Assembly (NCBI GenBank): GCA_025355225.1
Contig: JANYAB010000068.1
Coordinates: 1 to 12,967, forward strand
Direction: 5' to 3'
Source: Bacteroidota bacterium
GTDB lineage: Bacteria; Bacteroidota; Bacteroidia; Sphingobacteriales; Sphingobacteriaceae
Length of the DNA: 12,967 nucleotides
This document shows positions 1 to 6,425 of this stretch, one piece after another. Position numbers and translations under genes: made by a program. Position 1 is the stretch's first letter; every line of letters begins with the position of its first letter. The notes beneath the pieces were generated by a model. The model searched no databases. It worked only from the letters and a program-made list of their open reading frames with translations, and had not been told where the DNA came from.

Positions 1-35
1 TGCACGCCTATACGTTAACACTAAAAGAGGAATAA
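1..35 (+). CDS. 3' end of an upstream gene (partial)
   Basis: The frame beginning at base 3 reads HAYTLTLKEE and then a TAA stop at 33-35, four bases before the thioredoxin ATG. It looks like a real C-terminus whose last codons overlap the purine-rich (aaagagga) ribosome-binding region of the next gene, which suggests co-transcription with trx. Too little is present to name the product. In many Bacteroidota a thioredoxin follows the gene for DNA polymerase III alpha (dnaE), so that is a guess from context only. Another frame also closes early (TAA at 16-18), so the assignment is tentative. Confidence 0.35.
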   Translation, partial: HAYTLTLKEE

Positions 36-39
36 ACCG

Positions 40-336
40 ATGGCAAATTTCCAGGAAATAATTAATGCAGAAAAACCGGTATTGATCGATTTTTCGGCAG
101 AATGGTGCGGGCCTTGCAAAATGATGCCCCCGATATTAAAAGATTTGAAGGACAAAATGGGTGATAAAGTGACCATCCTTAAGATAGATATTGACAAAAA
201 TCCCGCGGTCGCTGGTGCTTATAAAATACAAAGCGTGCCTACTTTGATGTTGTTCAAAAAAGGCGAAACCAAATGGAGACAAAGTGGCGTGGTACAGGCG
301 AACCAGCTAAAGCAGGTTATTGAACAGTATATTTAA
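40..336 (+). CDS. trxA: Thioredoxin
   Basis: This is a cytoplasmic disulfide reductase of 98 aa, slightly shorter than the usual 105-110 aa. The active site WCGPCK is at residues 22-27 with the redox cysteines C23 and C26. The cis-proline is P67 in SVPTLMLF, and the central strand VLIDFSAEW precedes the active site. There is no signal peptide, so it should act in the cytosol, reduced by thioredoxin reductase and serving enzymes such as ribonucleotide reductase and peroxiredoxins. The ATG at 40 is preceded by an AGAGGAA ribosome-binding site. It ends four bases before the stop of the convergent membrane-protein gene, so the 3' ends abut. The family assignment is secure; which thioredoxin paralogue it is cannot be told from the window. 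Confidence 0.95.
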   Translation: MANFQEIINAEKPVLIDFSAEWCGPCKMMPPILKDLKDKMGDKVTILKIDIDKNPAVAGAYKIQSVPTLMLFKKGETKWRQSGVVQANQLKQVIEQYI

Positions 337-340
337 ACTG

Positions 341-1564
341 TTATACATAACTTAACCACCATTGATGATGGGTCTTTTTATACTTGCTATACCAGCGGCA
401 GGGAAAATATAAGATCACGATCACTAAAATCCATATCAAATAAATCCCGAATAAATTAACCCCAAAAGCTGGGGGCTGAAACAGCAATGGATCTTTGGGA
501 TCGACTATCTGGCTGGTTTTAAAACCTTCTGCAAAAAACCCGATGACAAGAAATATCTTGATGAGATACCAATGGCACAGGTAATAGAAAAACGGCACAT
601 TGCCATACACGATCAATATCGAGGTGGATTTGTTTTTTATATTTTCTATCAATGCCAGTAGCACCATCGCAGCGCCGACAGTCATCCCCAGGTACAATAA
701 GGAACATGGGTATTTAGTAACATTAAAGAAGGAGATTATACTTAAAGTGGTAGTTTTTTGAACCGACCAGGGATTTGGGTCGCCATAAACATTGAAAAAT
801 CTTAATAGCAGAAACATCGTTAGCAGGAATAAACCGGAATACAGTAATATTTTTCTCCGTTTAACAGCATCAAAAGAACTTTTGTAAAGCGAGCCGAATA
901 CATAACCTATCAGCATTACCCCTGTCCATGGCAAAAGTGCGTATGCCAATAACAGTCCGTGTTTAGTACCGAGGGGCCAGTAGCCTCCAAATCCAGCGCC
1001 GGATAACAATAACTTACCCAGGAAGGTGTTATTTATCACACTAATTTTTTCCAAATCGAGAAGATTGTGCCCGAAAAAGATAATAGCACCGATAACACCG
1101 ATAACCGGCAATGATGCCCTGGCCCATATTAGTAAGCCCAATAAGATCATACTGGCGCCGATGGCCCAAATCACCTGAAAAATTAGAACATTGTATAACG
1201 GATTAAGTGTGATGGCAAAAGTGATGAGTATTAATTCCACAGCCAGCAGCCATAAACCACGCTTGATCAGGAACGCGCTGAACTGATTTTTAGATCGGCG
1301 TGTACCGGCAAGATAGGCTGATGCGCCGCTAAGGAATACAAAAGTAGGCGCACAAAAATGAGTCATCCACCGGGTAAAAAACAAGATAGGCGTTGTGATC
1401 GCTAAATCAGTCGGCTCCGGGTGCCCATAATGGAAAAAATCCCGGATATGGTCAATCGCCATAATTACCATTACCAGGCCACGCAATATATCAATAGACT
1501 CAATACGGTGTTTTACCACCGGCGTGGCTGTTGCAGCCGCTGTTTTTGCTGTTATTGTTGTCAT
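341..1564 (-). CDS. DUF1624/HGSNAT-like multi-pass membrane protein
   Basis: A 407-aa polytopic inner-membrane protein. The N-terminal signature RIESIDILRGLVMVIMAIDH is typical of the DUF1624 / heparan-alpha-glucosaminide N-acetyltransferase catalytic family. Members are thought to carry acyl groups across the membrane onto sugars, but bacterial substrates are mostly unknown. About ten hydrophobic segments follow, with H-containing loops (HIRDFFHYGHPEP, CHWYLI). The first 17 residues are Ala/Thr-rich and poorly conserved-looking. The start at 1564 is the first ATG of the frame and keeps the whole domain. It is convergent with thioredoxin and divergent from the Tat-leader remnant/isochorismatase unit. 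Function beyond membrane acyltransferase-like cannot be inferred. Confidence 0.85.
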   Translation of the reverse strand: MTTITAKTAAATATPVVKHRIESIDILRGLVMVIMAIDHIRDFFHYGHPEPTDLAITTPILFFTRWMTHFCAPTFVFLSGASAYLAGTRRSKNQFSAFLIKRGLWLLAVELILITFAITLNPLYNVLIFQVIWAIGASMILLGLLIWARASLPVIGVIGAIIFFGHNLLDLEKISVINNTFLGKLLLSGAGFGGYWPLGTKHGLLLAYALLPWTGVMLIGYVFGSLYKSSFDAVKRRKILLYSGLFLLTMFLLLRFFNVYGDPNPWSVQKTTTLSIISFFNVTKYPCSLLYLGMTVGAAMVLLALIENIKNKSTSILIVYGNVPFFYYLCHWYLIKIFLVIGFFAEGFKTSQIVDPKDPLLFQPPAFGVNLFGIYLIWILVIVILYFPCRWYSKYKKTHHQWWLSYV

Positions 1565-1660
1565 TGTGAAACTTAAAGGTTCTCAGGCTAAGGTACAGAT
1601 TTTGATAATATTGCGCATCACCCCTTAACTGAAATTTTTTATAAATCCGCTGATAAAAAT

Positions 1661-1668
1661 TACCTTTA
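1661..1668 (+). promoter_or_regulatory. Possible -7 box (TACCTTTA)
   Basis: TACCTTTA matches the Bacteroidota -7 consensus TAnnTTTG except at the last base. It lies 22 bases before the ATG of the Tat-leader remnant at 1691. The T-rich stretch near 1636-1640 is at about the right distance for a -33 element but lacks the expected TTG. It would drive the leader remnant and the isochorismatase gene. Confidence 0.3.
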
Positions 1669-1690
1669 TTTTTCAAACATTCTGTTAACT

Positions 1691-1795
1691 ATGAAAAGAC
1701 GTTCCCTTGTAAAGGCAACCTCATTAGCGGGTGCTGCAACTGTAATAATTCAAACTGCAAGTGTGGCCCCTTCCATTCCAGGTTCACAGATTTAA
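1691..1795 (+). pseudogene. Orphan Tat signal peptide (34 codons), likely gene remnant
   Basis: An ATG at 1691 opens a 34-codon frame ending at TAA 1793-1795. It starts MKRRSLVKATSLAGAATVI, which has a twin-arginine motif (RRSLVK) and a hydrophobic Ala/Gly/Val core, as in a Tat export signal. It then runs about ten residues past a plausible cleavage region and stops without any mature domain. The likeliest reading is the 5' stub of an exported enzyme whose body was deleted, with the isochorismatase gene now 31 bases downstream. The intervening sequence does not continue a credible protein in any frame. It could also act as a translated leader for the next gene. The sequence alone does not decide between these. 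Confidence 0.5.
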
Positions 1796-1826
1796 AGCCA
1801 TCTATTGTCTCTTAATCAATCTAATA

Positions 1827-2423
1827 ATGAAAGCTTCAAAAAATACAGCATTAATCTTAATAGATATCCAAAAAGGCCTCGACGACTTAGAATATTGGGG
1901 AGGCGAAAGAAACAATCCGGATGCCGAAATAAACTGCCGGAAATTATTGGATTATTGGCGGGAACATCAGCTTCCTCTTTTTCACATTCAACATTGTTCT
2001 GTAAATCCTAATTCGCGGCTCAGACCGGACCATCCCGGAAACCAGATTAAGGATATTGTGGCACCGGCAGCAAACGAACCTGTTATTAGAAAATCCGTCA
2101 ACAGCGCATTCATCGGAACGGATTTGAAAGAGCGGCTGGACGCCGCAAAAATTGATACTTTAGTTTTAATTGGTTTAACTACCGATCACTGCGTTTCCAC
2201 TACAACAAGAATGGCTGGTAATTATGGATACAAAACCTATCTGATCTCGGATGCAACAGCGACATTTTCTAAAAGAGGCATAAATAATGAGTTGTACAGC
2301 GCCGAAACTATACACCTGACCGCTTTGGCGCAATTGAAGGATGAATTTGCAACAATATTAAGTACGGAAGCTATCCTGGATCTTTTAGAAAACGAAATGA
2401 CTTCTGAAGATTGGCGGCTGTGA
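1827..2423 (+). CDS. Isochorismatase-family cysteine hydrolase
   Basis: A 198-aa cytosolic alpha/beta hydrolase of the isochorismatase-like superfamily, which includes nicotinamidases, ureidoacrylate/carbamoyl hydrolases and isochorismatases. The catalytic triad is visible: D13 in ALILIDIQKG, K89 in VIRKSVNSAF, and nucleophile C122 in LTTDHCVSTT. Residues near H56 and the RPDHPG stretch fit the substrate-pocket region. I chose the ATG at 1827 because the family begins with the ALILIDIQ strand. The earlier in-frame GTG at 1761 would add 22 residues that do not look like protein and overlap the Tat-leader remnant. There is no signal peptide. The substrate is unknown, and nothing nearby points to siderophore or NAD metabolism. 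Confidence 0.85.
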   Translation: MKASKNTALILIDIQKGLDDLEYWGGERNNPDAEINCRKLLDYWREHQLPLFHIQHCSVNPNSRLRPDHPGNQIKDIVAPAANEPVIRKSVNSAFIGTDLKERLDAAKIDTLVLIGLTTDHCVSTTTRMAGNYGYKTYLISDATATFSKRGINNELYSAETIHLTALAQLKDEFATILSTEAILDLLENEMTSEDWRL

Positions 2424-2538
2424 TGGATGATTTGAAATGTTGGTCTACCAAATATAAAACATCTATAGTTTTCTTAAAAAAATATCAAATGAATTGAAAA
2501 TGTTACAGGTAAGTTAAGGTGACAAGTTATTGAATTTT

Positions 2539-2546
2539 TATATTTG
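2539..2546 (+). promoter_or_regulatory. -7 promoter box TATATTTG
   Basis: Perfect match to the Bacteroidota -7 consensus TAnnTTTG, in the 204-bp gap before the Tat-exported sugar isomerase gene. The expected TTG -33 element is not clear at the usual spacing (about 19 bp). The 5' untranslated region would be roughly 75 nt. Confidence 0.45.
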
Positions 2547-2627
2547 TCTTACCCCACTTGATGTATTTCAATTATATAAACTTAAAGTCTTACTTTTACA
2601 TATAGACCAATTTAACTCAACCAAATT

Positions 2628-3509
2628 ATGACTACCAGACGTTCATTCTTAAAGACATCGGCTGTGCTTTCTGCCGGGATGTTAATAGGCCCTAAATTAT
2701 TTGCTTACGATAAAAAGCATATCGGCCTGCAATTGTATACGGTGCGCGACACTATGGCGAAAGATCCGGCTGCGACTTTGGCTAAAGTTGCGCAAATAGG
2801 CTACAATTCGGTTGAAGGCACTTATAGCGGCCCGGGAAAGTTTTTCAATGTCGATACAAAAGATTTTTCGGCTATGTTAAAACAAAACGGGTTGATCATG
2901 CCCAGCTGCCATTATCGTCTTGGCGAGGAAAAAATGAATGGGCAAGCGGCCAATGGCACCATTTTAAATGGTTGGGACAAAGCTGTTGACGATGCGGCCG
3001 AGATAGGCTTGAAGTACATGGTTTGCGCTTACTTGGCCGACTCTGAACGCGGCAGCCTTGACCATTATAAAAAAGTAGCTGAGGATTTTAACAAGGCTGG
3101 CGAAACCTGTAAAAAAGCAGGTATACAGCTTTGCTATCATAATCACGATTTTGAATTTATACAGCAGGATGGCAAATACCCTTATGAAACATTGCTTGCC
3201 CATGCAGATAAAAACCTGGTTAAAATGGAAATGGACCTTTACTGGATCACCAAAGCCAAACAGGACCCTATCGCTATATTTAATGCGCATCCCGGTCGGT
3301 TCCCACTATGGCACATAAAAGATATGGATAATACGCCAAACCGAATGTTTACTGAAGTGGGCAATGGCATTATCGACTTTAAAAAGATATTTGCGCATGC
3401 CAACAAAGCAGGATTAAAAATGTTTTTTGTAGAGCAGGACAAATGCCCGGGCGATCCGTACAACAGCATCACTCAGAGTATTGCTTATATCAAAAAGAAC
3501 CTGGTTTAA
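2628..3509 (+). CDS. Tat-exported sugar phosphate isomerase/epimerase-like TIM-barrel protein
   Basis: A 293-aa protein of the xylose isomerase-like TIM-barrel (AP endonuclease family 2) superfamily. The N-terminus MTTRRSFLKTSAVLSAGMLI is a classical Tat signal (RRSFLK at 4-9) with cleavage probably near LFA at residues 24-26, so it should be folded in the cytosol and exported to the periplasm. The barrel starts at HIGLQLYTVRD. Candidate metal ligands and active-site residues are H171/H173 (CYHNHDFEF), E201 and D203 (MEMDLYW), H229 (LWHIKDM) and E269 (VEQD). Such exported members are abundant in Bacteroidota and are thought to act on sugars released outside the cytoplasm; the exact substrate is unknown. 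It is convergent with a sugar MFS porter, so both may serve sugar use, but they are not one operon. Confidence 0.88.
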   Translation: MTTRRSFLKTSAVLSAGMLIGPKLFAYDKKHIGLQLYTVRDTMAKDPAATLAKVAQIGYNSVEGTYSGPGKFFNVDTKDFSAMLKQNGLIMPSCHYRLGEEKMNGQAANGTILNGWDKAVDDAAEIGLKYMVCAYLADSERGSLDHYKKVAEDFNKAGETCKKAGIQLCYHNHDFEFIQQDGKYPYETLLAHADKNLVKMEMDLYWITKAKQDPIAIFNAHPGRFPLWHIKDMDNTPNRMFTEVGNGIIDFKKIFAHANKAGLKMFFVEQDKCPGDPYNSITQSIAYIKKNLV

Positions 3510-3530
3510 ATAAGCAGACATCGACGATAT

Positions 3531-3562
3531 AAAGCCGGTTTGATTTTGATCAACCCGGCTTT
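3531..3562. terminator. Hairpin terminator between convergent genes
   Basis: The arms AAAGCCGG (3531-3538) and CCGGCTTT (3555-3562) form a perfect 8-bp GC-rich stem with a 16-nt loop that can pair further (gttt...caac). The flanking A and T runs make it usable from both strands. It sits 21 bp past the isomerase stop and 37 bp past the MFS gene stop, as expected for a shared bidirectional terminator. Confidence 0.75.
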
Positions 3563-3599
3563 GTTGTTTCCATTTGCTGCGTCTATTACCAATGTCATG

Positions 3600-4940
3600 T
3601 TAATGCATTATTAAAGTATGCTCTATCTGCTCTAATGATTTGCCTTTGGTTTCGGGCATTACTTTCCAAACAAATATCAGCTGCAATATCATCATCACCG
3701 TAAAAAATAAAAAGGTATAGCCCCCGCCAACTTTTTCAGCAAAATACGGGAACGAGAAGGTGATGAGTGCGGCCATCACCCAGTGCGTAAAACTGCCAAG
3801 CGTTTGCCCCTTTGCCCTTACCTGGTTTGGAAATATCTCGGATATGAACACCCATATAACGGCGCCTTGCGAAAAAGCAAAGAAAGCCATAAAACAAACC
3901 AGTGAACCTGTTACATAATACCCGCCAAAATTCTTTGTGAAGAACGAATAGGAAACCAGTCCCAACGTAAAAATCAATCCAAAAGACCCGATCAGCATCA
4001 GTTTTCGCCGGCCGGTGCTATCTATAAACTTAATAGCAAGCATGGTGAAAATAAAATTGATAATACCCAGGTAGGTGGTGGATAGCCGGGAGTCGTTCTC
4101 GCTGAAACCTGTCATCTCAAAAATTCGCGGTGCATAATACATAATGGCGTTGATGCCCGACACCTGGTTGAAAAATGCGAACAGGATAGCCAGCATAGCC
4201 GGAAATTGGTGACGTTTGGTAAAAATATGTTCGCCGCCCTCGTCCTTCGCATCCTCGGCGTTGCTACTGATGATGGTCGCGTAATCCTGTTCATATCCTT
4301 CAGGGTTGATCACTTTCAATATTCGTTTAGGCTCATCATGGTTAGATGTATGTAAGATCAGCCATCTTGGACTTTCGGGTACCAGCCTTAATAACAATAA
4401 AAAGGCAAGTGAAGGAACAGACATAACACCCAGCATGTATCGCCATGAATCGTGCAGGTTTTGTGCTAAAAGTCCGATAAGGTAATTTGATACGAAGGCT
4501 ATCAGTATACCGAAAACAATATTGAGTTGAAAAAGTATAACCAGGCGCCCGCGCGATTTCGCAGGTGAGATCTCTGAAATATAGATGGGAGCAGTCACCG
4601 AGGAGGCACCTATTGCCAATCCGCCTAAAAACCTTAATGCCATAAACAGGTACCAGTTAGTAGCCAGGGCAGTACCTAATGATGAAAATAAAAATATAAA
4701 AGCGATGATCATCAACGTTTTTCTGCGTCCCAGGGCATCGGCTGGTATCCGACCAAATAAGGCGCCGAAAACAGTGCCTATAATTGCAATGGAAATGGTT
4801 AAACCATGCAGCTTAGCGTCAAGACTCCAGTAGAGTTGAATCGCTTTTTCGGCACCCGAGATCACAGCTGTATCAAAGCCAAACAGGAATCCGCCAATGG
4901 CCATAATTATCGACCATACAATAACTTTTCTTTGAATCAT
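3600..4940 (-). CDS. MFS sugar porter (XylE/GalP-like)
   Basis: A 446-aa, 12-TM inner-membrane transporter of the sugar porter family, probably a sugar:proton symporter. The family signatures are visible in order: GGFLFGFDTAVISGA (16-30), the loop 2-3 motif GRIPADALGRR (63-73), PIYISEISPAKSRGRL (118-133) followed by the pore glutamine Q138, and PESPRW (188-193) at the end of TM6. The central-loop/TM7 motif QVSGINAIMYYAP (259-271) and the C-terminal PETKGKSLEQIE complete the set. QxxGxNxxxYY is the sugar-binding helix in XylE. Length and motifs are complete, so it should be functional; the sugar (xylose, glucose, arabinose or other) cannot be read from sequence. It is transcribed alone, with a TATATTTG box about 29 bp upstream of the ATG, and convergent with the exported sugar isomerase. 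Confidence 0.92.
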   Translation of the reverse strand: MIQRKVIVWSIIMAIGGFLFGFDTAVISGAEKAIQLYWSLDAKLHGLTISIAIIGTVFGALFGRIPADALGRRKTLMIIAFIFLFSSLGTALATNWYLFMALRFLGGLAIGASSVTAPIYISEISPAKSRGRLVILFQLNIVFGILIAFVSNYLIGLLAQNLHDSWRYMLGVMSVPSLAFLLLLRLVPESPRWLILHTSNHDEPKRILKVINPEGYEQDYATIISSNAEDAKDEGGEHIFTKRHQFPAMLAILFAFFNQVSGINAIMYYAPRIFEMTGFSENDSRLSTTYLGIINFIFTMLAIKFIDSTGRRKLMLIGSFGLIFTLGLVSYSFFTKNFGGYYVTGSLVCFMAFFAFSQGAVIWVFISEIFPNQVRAKGQTLGSFTHWVMAALITFSFPYFAEKVGGGYTFLFFTVMMILQLIFVWKVMPETKGKSLEQIEHTLIMH

Positions 4941-4968
4941 AATAAAAGGTTTATAAATGAAGGTTTCT

Positions 4969-4976
4969 CAAATATA
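4969..4976 (-). promoter_or_regulatory. -7 promoter box TATATTTG for the MFS porter
   Basis: On the minus strand this reads TATATTTG, a perfect match to the Bacteroidota TAnnTTTG box, ending 28 bp before the ATG at 4940. A small inverted repeat (TTGGC at 4993-4997, GCCAA at 5004-5008) lies just upstream in the region where a -33 element or operator would be. Confidence 0.5.
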
Positions 4977-5067
4977 ACTTTTATACGGTAAGTTGGCGCG
5001 CTGGCCAATATAAAATCAGGGCAGGCTCATTAAATTATTTGTTAGATATTAACTTATCAAACTTATA

Positions 5068-5087
5068 GAGGGGGTTGTCCCAAAAGT
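5068..5087. other. IS-terminus-like motif (relic?)
   Basis: The sequence GAGGGGGTTGTCCCAAAAGT resembles the terminal inverted repeats of several insertion sequences common in Bacteroidota (G-rich run followed by TGTCCCAAAAGT). No transposase gene and no matching inverted partner are visible in the window, so at most it is a solo end left after deletion or excision. It is followed by a short inverted repeat (CCCATTT near 5094 and AATTGGG near 5115). Confidence 0.3.
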
Positions 5088-5130
5088 AAAAATCCCATTT
5101 ACTAAATAGAATAAAATTGGGTTTAAAAGA

Positions 5131-5220
5131 CTCTCTGCGAACTCTGTGCAAAATCTCTGCGCAACTCTGTGGTTAATTTTACCGCAGAGGACACGACGGA
5201 AGGACACAAAGTACACAAAG
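5131..5220. repeat. CTCTGYG / ACACAAAG intergenic repeat element
   Basis: This 90-bp stretch holds four regularly spaced CTCTGCG/CTCTGTG heptamers (starting about 5133, 5142, 5155, 5165), making two imperfect tandem units of about 22 bp. Then come an inverted copy (CGCAGAG at about 5183) and a tandem ACACAAAG pair (about 5205-5220). Such accacagag/cgcagag-type sequences recur between genes in many environmental bacterial genomes, and when translated they give spurious proteins with NHRVAQRF-like strings. I recognise the style from experience but cannot count copies here. It does not look coding. Confidence 0.6.
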
Positions 5221-5584
5221 CCCAATAATATTCTGCCTGGTTTTCGTGAGTAATACTTTTGAATAAAAAATAAAAAACATTTGCAAATGCTAATTTTTTT
5301 AGCTAAATTAGCAGTCCAGATCATTTCGATCCGAACCCATAGTTTAGCTTTCGTGCATGTTGTTTGTCGGCTGTCCCCGATGATCCCATTGTATTTTTTT
5401 GTTCAACACTTACATGCCCGTTCTGCATCGGCAACCGGCATTCCATTATATAAATAGTTATTTGCGAAAATAATTTGAATCGCTCTTTGAAATTTTAGTT
5501 CTTTCGTTCCCGGGGTTTCTCAGATGTTATTAAGCTGAACGGGAATCATTATTGAATTAGCTGGGGGAATTCTGTGGCTGGCGG
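5221..5584. other. Non-coding stretch before the toxin-antitoxin pair
   Basis: Together with the region from 4941, about 650 bp carry no convincing gene. This part is AT-rich, with stops in all frames, and shows no tRNA cloverleaf or rRNA-like block. The only structure noticed is a weak inverted pair, TTCCCG (about 5506) and CGGGAA (about 5540). It may be decayed mobile or accessory DNA. Confidence 0.4.
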
Positions 5585-5605
5585 AATTAAAATTGCAATT
5601 TAATT
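5585..5605. promoter_or_regulatory. AT-rich palindrome upstream of antitoxin (possible operator)
   Basis: A 21-bp near-perfect palindrome is centred on TTGCAA at 5593-5598. The left arm AATTAAAA and the right arm TTTAATT match apart from one extra A. It ends 14 bp before the antitoxin ATG, where toxin-antitoxin operons usually carry the autoregulatory operator. A TATCTTTA sequence (-7-like) follows at 5608-5615. Confidence 0.4.
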
Positions 5606-5619
5606 CTTATCTTTATATC

Positions 5620-5856
5620 ATGACTACAATAACATTGCAGGTTCCTGATGCTCTTGAAAAAGAACACGATGAGACCGTCCGTTTAATTGCGGCCAAGTTA
5701 TATGAATCAGGTAAGCTAACTTTGGGGCAGGCAGCAGAAATGTGCGGTATGAGGAAATGGGATTTTGCCGAAATCCTAATTAACTATGGTGTACATTATT
5801 TTGATGCAAGCGCAGCGACTGATTTAGATGAGTTCAGACAATCCTCCCGAGAATAA
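5620..5856 (+). CDS. UPF0175-family antitoxin
   Basis: A 78-aa protein with the UPF0175 (COG2886) helix-turn-helix pattern: an N-terminal strand TITLQVPDAL, then ETVRLIAAKLYESGKLTLGQ, the HTH core LGQAAEMCGMRKWDFAEILI (about residues 38-57), and NYGVHYFDASAATDL towards the C-terminus. Family members are DNA-binding antitoxins usually paired with PIN-domain toxins, as here. I place the start at ATG 5620; an upstream in-frame TTG at 5593 would add nine residues lying in the palindrome. The gene overlaps the toxin start by 29 bp (toxin ATG at 5828), which implies translational coupling. The gene itself is intact. It likely represses its own promoter through the adjacent palindrome (inference). 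Confidence 0.8.
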   Translation: MTTITLQVPDALEKEHDETVRLIAAKLYESGKLTLGQAAEMCGMRKWDFAEILINYGVHYFDASAATDLDEFRQSSRE

Positions 5857-6300
5857 AATTGTTATAACGGATAGCAGTTGTTTCATTCTGCTGGAAAAAT
5901 TAATGCACTCAGCATTCTGCATGAATTGTTTGCAACCGTATTGACTACTCCCGAAATAGAAAATGAATACGGTAGACCGTTGCCTGACTGGGTAATCATT
6001 CAACCGGCAAATCAATCTTTAACAGAAGAGTTTTGTCAATATGTAGATCGGGGCGAAGCGAGTGCTATTGCTTTGGCCTCTGAAATTTCGTGCGATTATA
6101 TTATCGTCGATGATCTGGCAGCGAGAAAATTGGCAAAAGAACTCGGTTTACCTATAAAGGGTACTGTTGGTGTTTTGTTAAATGCTAAACAAAAAGGCAT
6201 CATTCCATTGTTCCGTCCCTATTTCGACCTGATTCAGCAAACTAATTTCAGGCTATCCAGGCAATTAGCCGAACAGTTTATTAAAGATTCTGGTGAATAG
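5828..6300 (+). pseudogene. PIN-domain (DUF3368-type) toxin, frameshifted
   Basis: The toxin partner reads from ATG 5828 as MSSDNPPENKIVITDSSCFI followed by LLEK, then goes out of frame and stops at TGA 5942-5944 (38 aa). The next frame continues the same protein from about 5896: KINALSILHELFATVLTTPE and on to TAG 6298-6300. Joining them at the A5 run (5895-5899), as if one A were missing, restores a 157-aa protein of normal length for the family. In the joined protein the PIN acidic residues are D15, E47, E77 and D95/D96, so it would be a metal-dependent RNase. The downstream frame alone lacks D15, so without frameshifting no active toxin is made. The options are an inactivating deletion, a sequencing error in the homopolymer, or slippage-based expression. 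Confidence 0.8.
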
Positions 6301-6396
6301 GATTATTGCCGCTTGTAAATTCAATCGAATGCTTACCTAACAAAATCAGTAACCTATTTCTGCTAAAAATATTTTGTGAATGCTTTTCGTAACAGG

Positions 6397-6418
6397 TATT
6401 TTAAAATATTTAGCTTTG
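6397..6418 (+). promoter_or_regulatory. Possible promoter box TAGCTTTG with adjacent AT palindrome
   Basis: TAGCTTTG at 6411-6418 is a perfect TAnnTTTG match, but it ends only seven bases before the ATG at 6426. If used it would give a nearly leaderless transcript, and the GGGA at 6418-6421 may instead be part of the ribosome-binding site. A perfect 12-bp palindrome TATTTTAAAATA lies just upstream (6397-6408). Confidence 0.3.
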
Positions 6419-6425
6419 GGATTTT

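Noticed and set aside
1761..1826. GTG start adding 22 residues to the isochorismatase protein
   Set aside because: The extra residues do not resemble the family N-terminus and overlap the Tat-leader remnant. The ATG at 1827 lies directly before the conserved first strand.
5049..5324. 91-aa minus-strand open frame over the repeat region
   Set aside because: Its sequence (KINHRVAQRFCTEF and similar) is the translation of the CTCTGYG repeat element, a frequent source of false hypothetical proteins. It lacks family features and a sensible start context.
5221..5590. Possible tRNA (GTTCGGATC-like T-loop on the minus strand near 5328-5340)
   Set aside because: The flanking bases do not pair into a T-arm, and no acceptor, D or anticodon stem could be built.
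5878..6300. A 140-aa toxin starting at TTG 5878
   Set aside because: It would begin MFHSAGKINAL and lack the first PIN aspartate. The upstream overlapping frame supplies the missing N-terminus, so this is the 3' part of a frameshifted gene.
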